DNA of 52,294 bases from Armatimonadota bacterium. GTDB taxonomy: Bacteria; Armatimonadota; Hebobacteria; CAIYQO01. The stretch is from NCBI GenBank assembly GCA_020060775.1, contig JAGUZN010000235.1, positions 1 to 52,294 of the forward strand, written 5' to 3'. The position numbers and the translations under genes are program-made. Of this stretch, positions 51,345-52,294 are shown in pieces; the first letter of the stretch is position 1, and every line of letters starts with the position of its first letter. A model generated the notes under the pieces. That model worked only from the letters and a program-made list of their open reading frames with translations, had not been told where the DNA came from and did not search any database.

Positions 51345-52294
51345 ATGAAGTACTCGAGTGCCATTTTGGTGACCCTGTGGCTTATCCTCCTCTACTGTGC
51401 CGGAAGCAGTCATGCGGAACAGCTCATCAAAGACCGTGGGTTTGAGATCAGGGAACGCATCCCCGCAATCTACCAACACATGAATGACGCGGTACAATCC
51501 TGGCGCAACGCCGGATGGGACTTCGGGGGCGAATCGTTCGATATCCTGCATATGTGGACTCCCGAAGCCGCCACGCCGGGAACGTTTCGCGTCGACACGA
51601 AAGCGCCGAAAAGCGGCTTGGCCTCGTTGAGCATCGGCAAGGGCGGCGCGGTGTATTGCGTGGCGTACCTCGGGCCATTTGGGCAATTGAACGCGCTGAC
51701 GCTCCGACAGGGGAAATCGTACTGCCTCAGCGTCTGGGCGAAAGGCGAAGGGGTGCTCACGCCGCTGGCCAGGGCCACCGCACCGGATGGGAGAGTCGCG
51801 GCCCGATTGACTCCGGCGAAAGGCGCCCCGGTGACGCTCACGGCGGAATGGACGCAGTATTCGTGGATCTTCACCCCGGCGCAGGATATGCCCGGCGTGC
51901 ATTTCGGCTTTTCCGCATCAGCGACCGCCACCATGGATGATGCCGCGCTGGACGAGATGGATGAGCTCACCGCCCTGACGCATCGCCTGAGTACCAACCT
52001 GGAGCAGGCCAAGGCGTATGCCCGCCGCGGACTGCTGGGCGCGCGGGCCACAGAACTGGAGGCCCTCGCACGCCGGCTCCCGTCCATCCTCCAGGCGTTA
52101 TCCGCCGACGACAGTGCTATCCCGCAAGAACTGGCAGCGCGCGCCGGCAGTATGCCGATGGCGCGCCAGTTGGACAGCTTGCTCTGGTTAGGCCGCGGAG
52201 CAGAGGCCGGCAGGATCACGCTCGGTGGGAAACGACTCAAAGTCGAGTTCTACGGCAAAGGCCTGCACTATCGACTCGCCGGCATCAGCGATCC
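51345..52294 (+). CDS. Secreted protein with CBM-like domain, truncated by window end
   Basis: The visible 316 codons start with AGGAG and ATG at 51345 and have no stop before the edge. A signal peptide (AILVTLWLILLYCAGSSHA) is followed by a beta-sandwich of the carbohydrate-binding-module 4/9 type: GFEIRERIP, SWRNAGWDFGG, LRQGKSYCLSVWAKGEG, AEWTQYSWIFTPAQ, VHFGFSASATATMDDAALDE. A helical linker follows (STNLEQAKAYARRGLLGARA ... LARRLPSILQAL), and another domain begins at GGKRLKVEFYGKGLHYRLAG. It is likely a large extracellular glycan-active or glycan-binding protein under a LacI-like operator. Confidence 0.85.
   Translation, partial: MKYSSAILVTLWLILLYCAGSSHAEQLIKDRGFEIRERIPAIYQHMNDAVQSWRNAGWDFGGESFDILHMWTPEAATPGTFRVDTKAPKSGLASLSIGKGGAVYCVAYLGPFGQLNALTLRQGKSYCLSVWAKGEGVLTPLARATAPDGRVAARLTPAKGAPVTLTAEWTQYSWIFTPAQDMPGVHFGFSASATATMDDAALDEMDELTALTHRLSTNLEQAKAYARRGLLGARATELEALARRLPSILQALSADDSAIPQELAARAGSMPMARQLDSLLWLGRGAEAGRITLGGKRLKVEFYGKGLHYRLAGISD

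Overview
The window looks like a chromosomal segment of a GC-rich, diderm, Armatimonadota-type bacterium. The best clue is a pair of proteins whose N-termini carry a prepilin leader, the [17 protein letters not shown] string and an H-X9-DG motif, a combination I know mainly from Armatimonadota and related phyla. This assignment rests on recalled family knowledge, not on a search. There is no rRNA, tRNA, CRISPR array, phage or transposase that I can see.

Layout. (1) 1-2.3 kb: a truncated secreted-protein gene and a prepilin/LamG-like gene, both on the minus strand. Each has a sigma70-like promoter with the same LacI-like operator just downstream of the -10 element. (2) 2.3-7.4 kb: an AraC/cupin regulator divergent from a tightly coupled four-gene operon (MDR dehydrogenase, Gfo/Idh/MocA oxidoreductase, two URO-D superfamily proteins). 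(3) 7.7-8.9 kb: a LacI-type regulator. (4) 9.3-21.5 kb: a small secreted protein, then a complete-looking type II secretion operon in the order E-F-G-H-I-J-K-(PilM/N fusion)-(PilO-like)-C-D, read on the minus strand and ended by a hairpin; no prepilin peptidase is present. (5) 21.5-29 kb: relic sequences, an SDR and a 750-residue alpha-toroid-like protein, divergent from a sugar operon (zinc dehydrogenase, SorE-like dehydrogenase, PPi-type phosphofructokinase). (6) 29.2-32.3 kb: an interrupted KGG-like small gene, a second LacI regulator and a second prepilin/LamG-like gene. (7) 32.4-50 kb: a plant-polysaccharide locus with two secreted beta-helix (pectate-lyase-like) proteins, three GH78 rhamnosidase-type proteins, one GH32-like and one GH95-like enzyme, plus a relic of a fourth rhamnosidase. 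(8) 50.2-52.3 kb: an AraC regulator lying between two perfect 45-bp inverted repeats, and the start of a secreted protein with a carbohydrate-binding-module-like domain.

Working model (inference): the type II system exports enzymes and lectin-like pseudopilins that act on rhamnose-containing plant or algal polysaccharides. Imported oligosaccharides are trimmed by the leaderless GH78/GH95/GH32 enzymes, and sugars or sugar alcohols pass through the dehydrogenase and phosphofructokinase modules. LacI and AraC regulators control each block separately. No sugar transporter is encoded here, so uptake must be encoded elsewhere. The least explained parts are the dual URO-D operon, the prepilin/LamG proteins with their shared operator, the 750-residue protein, and the AraC gene flanked by 45-bp inverted repeats.
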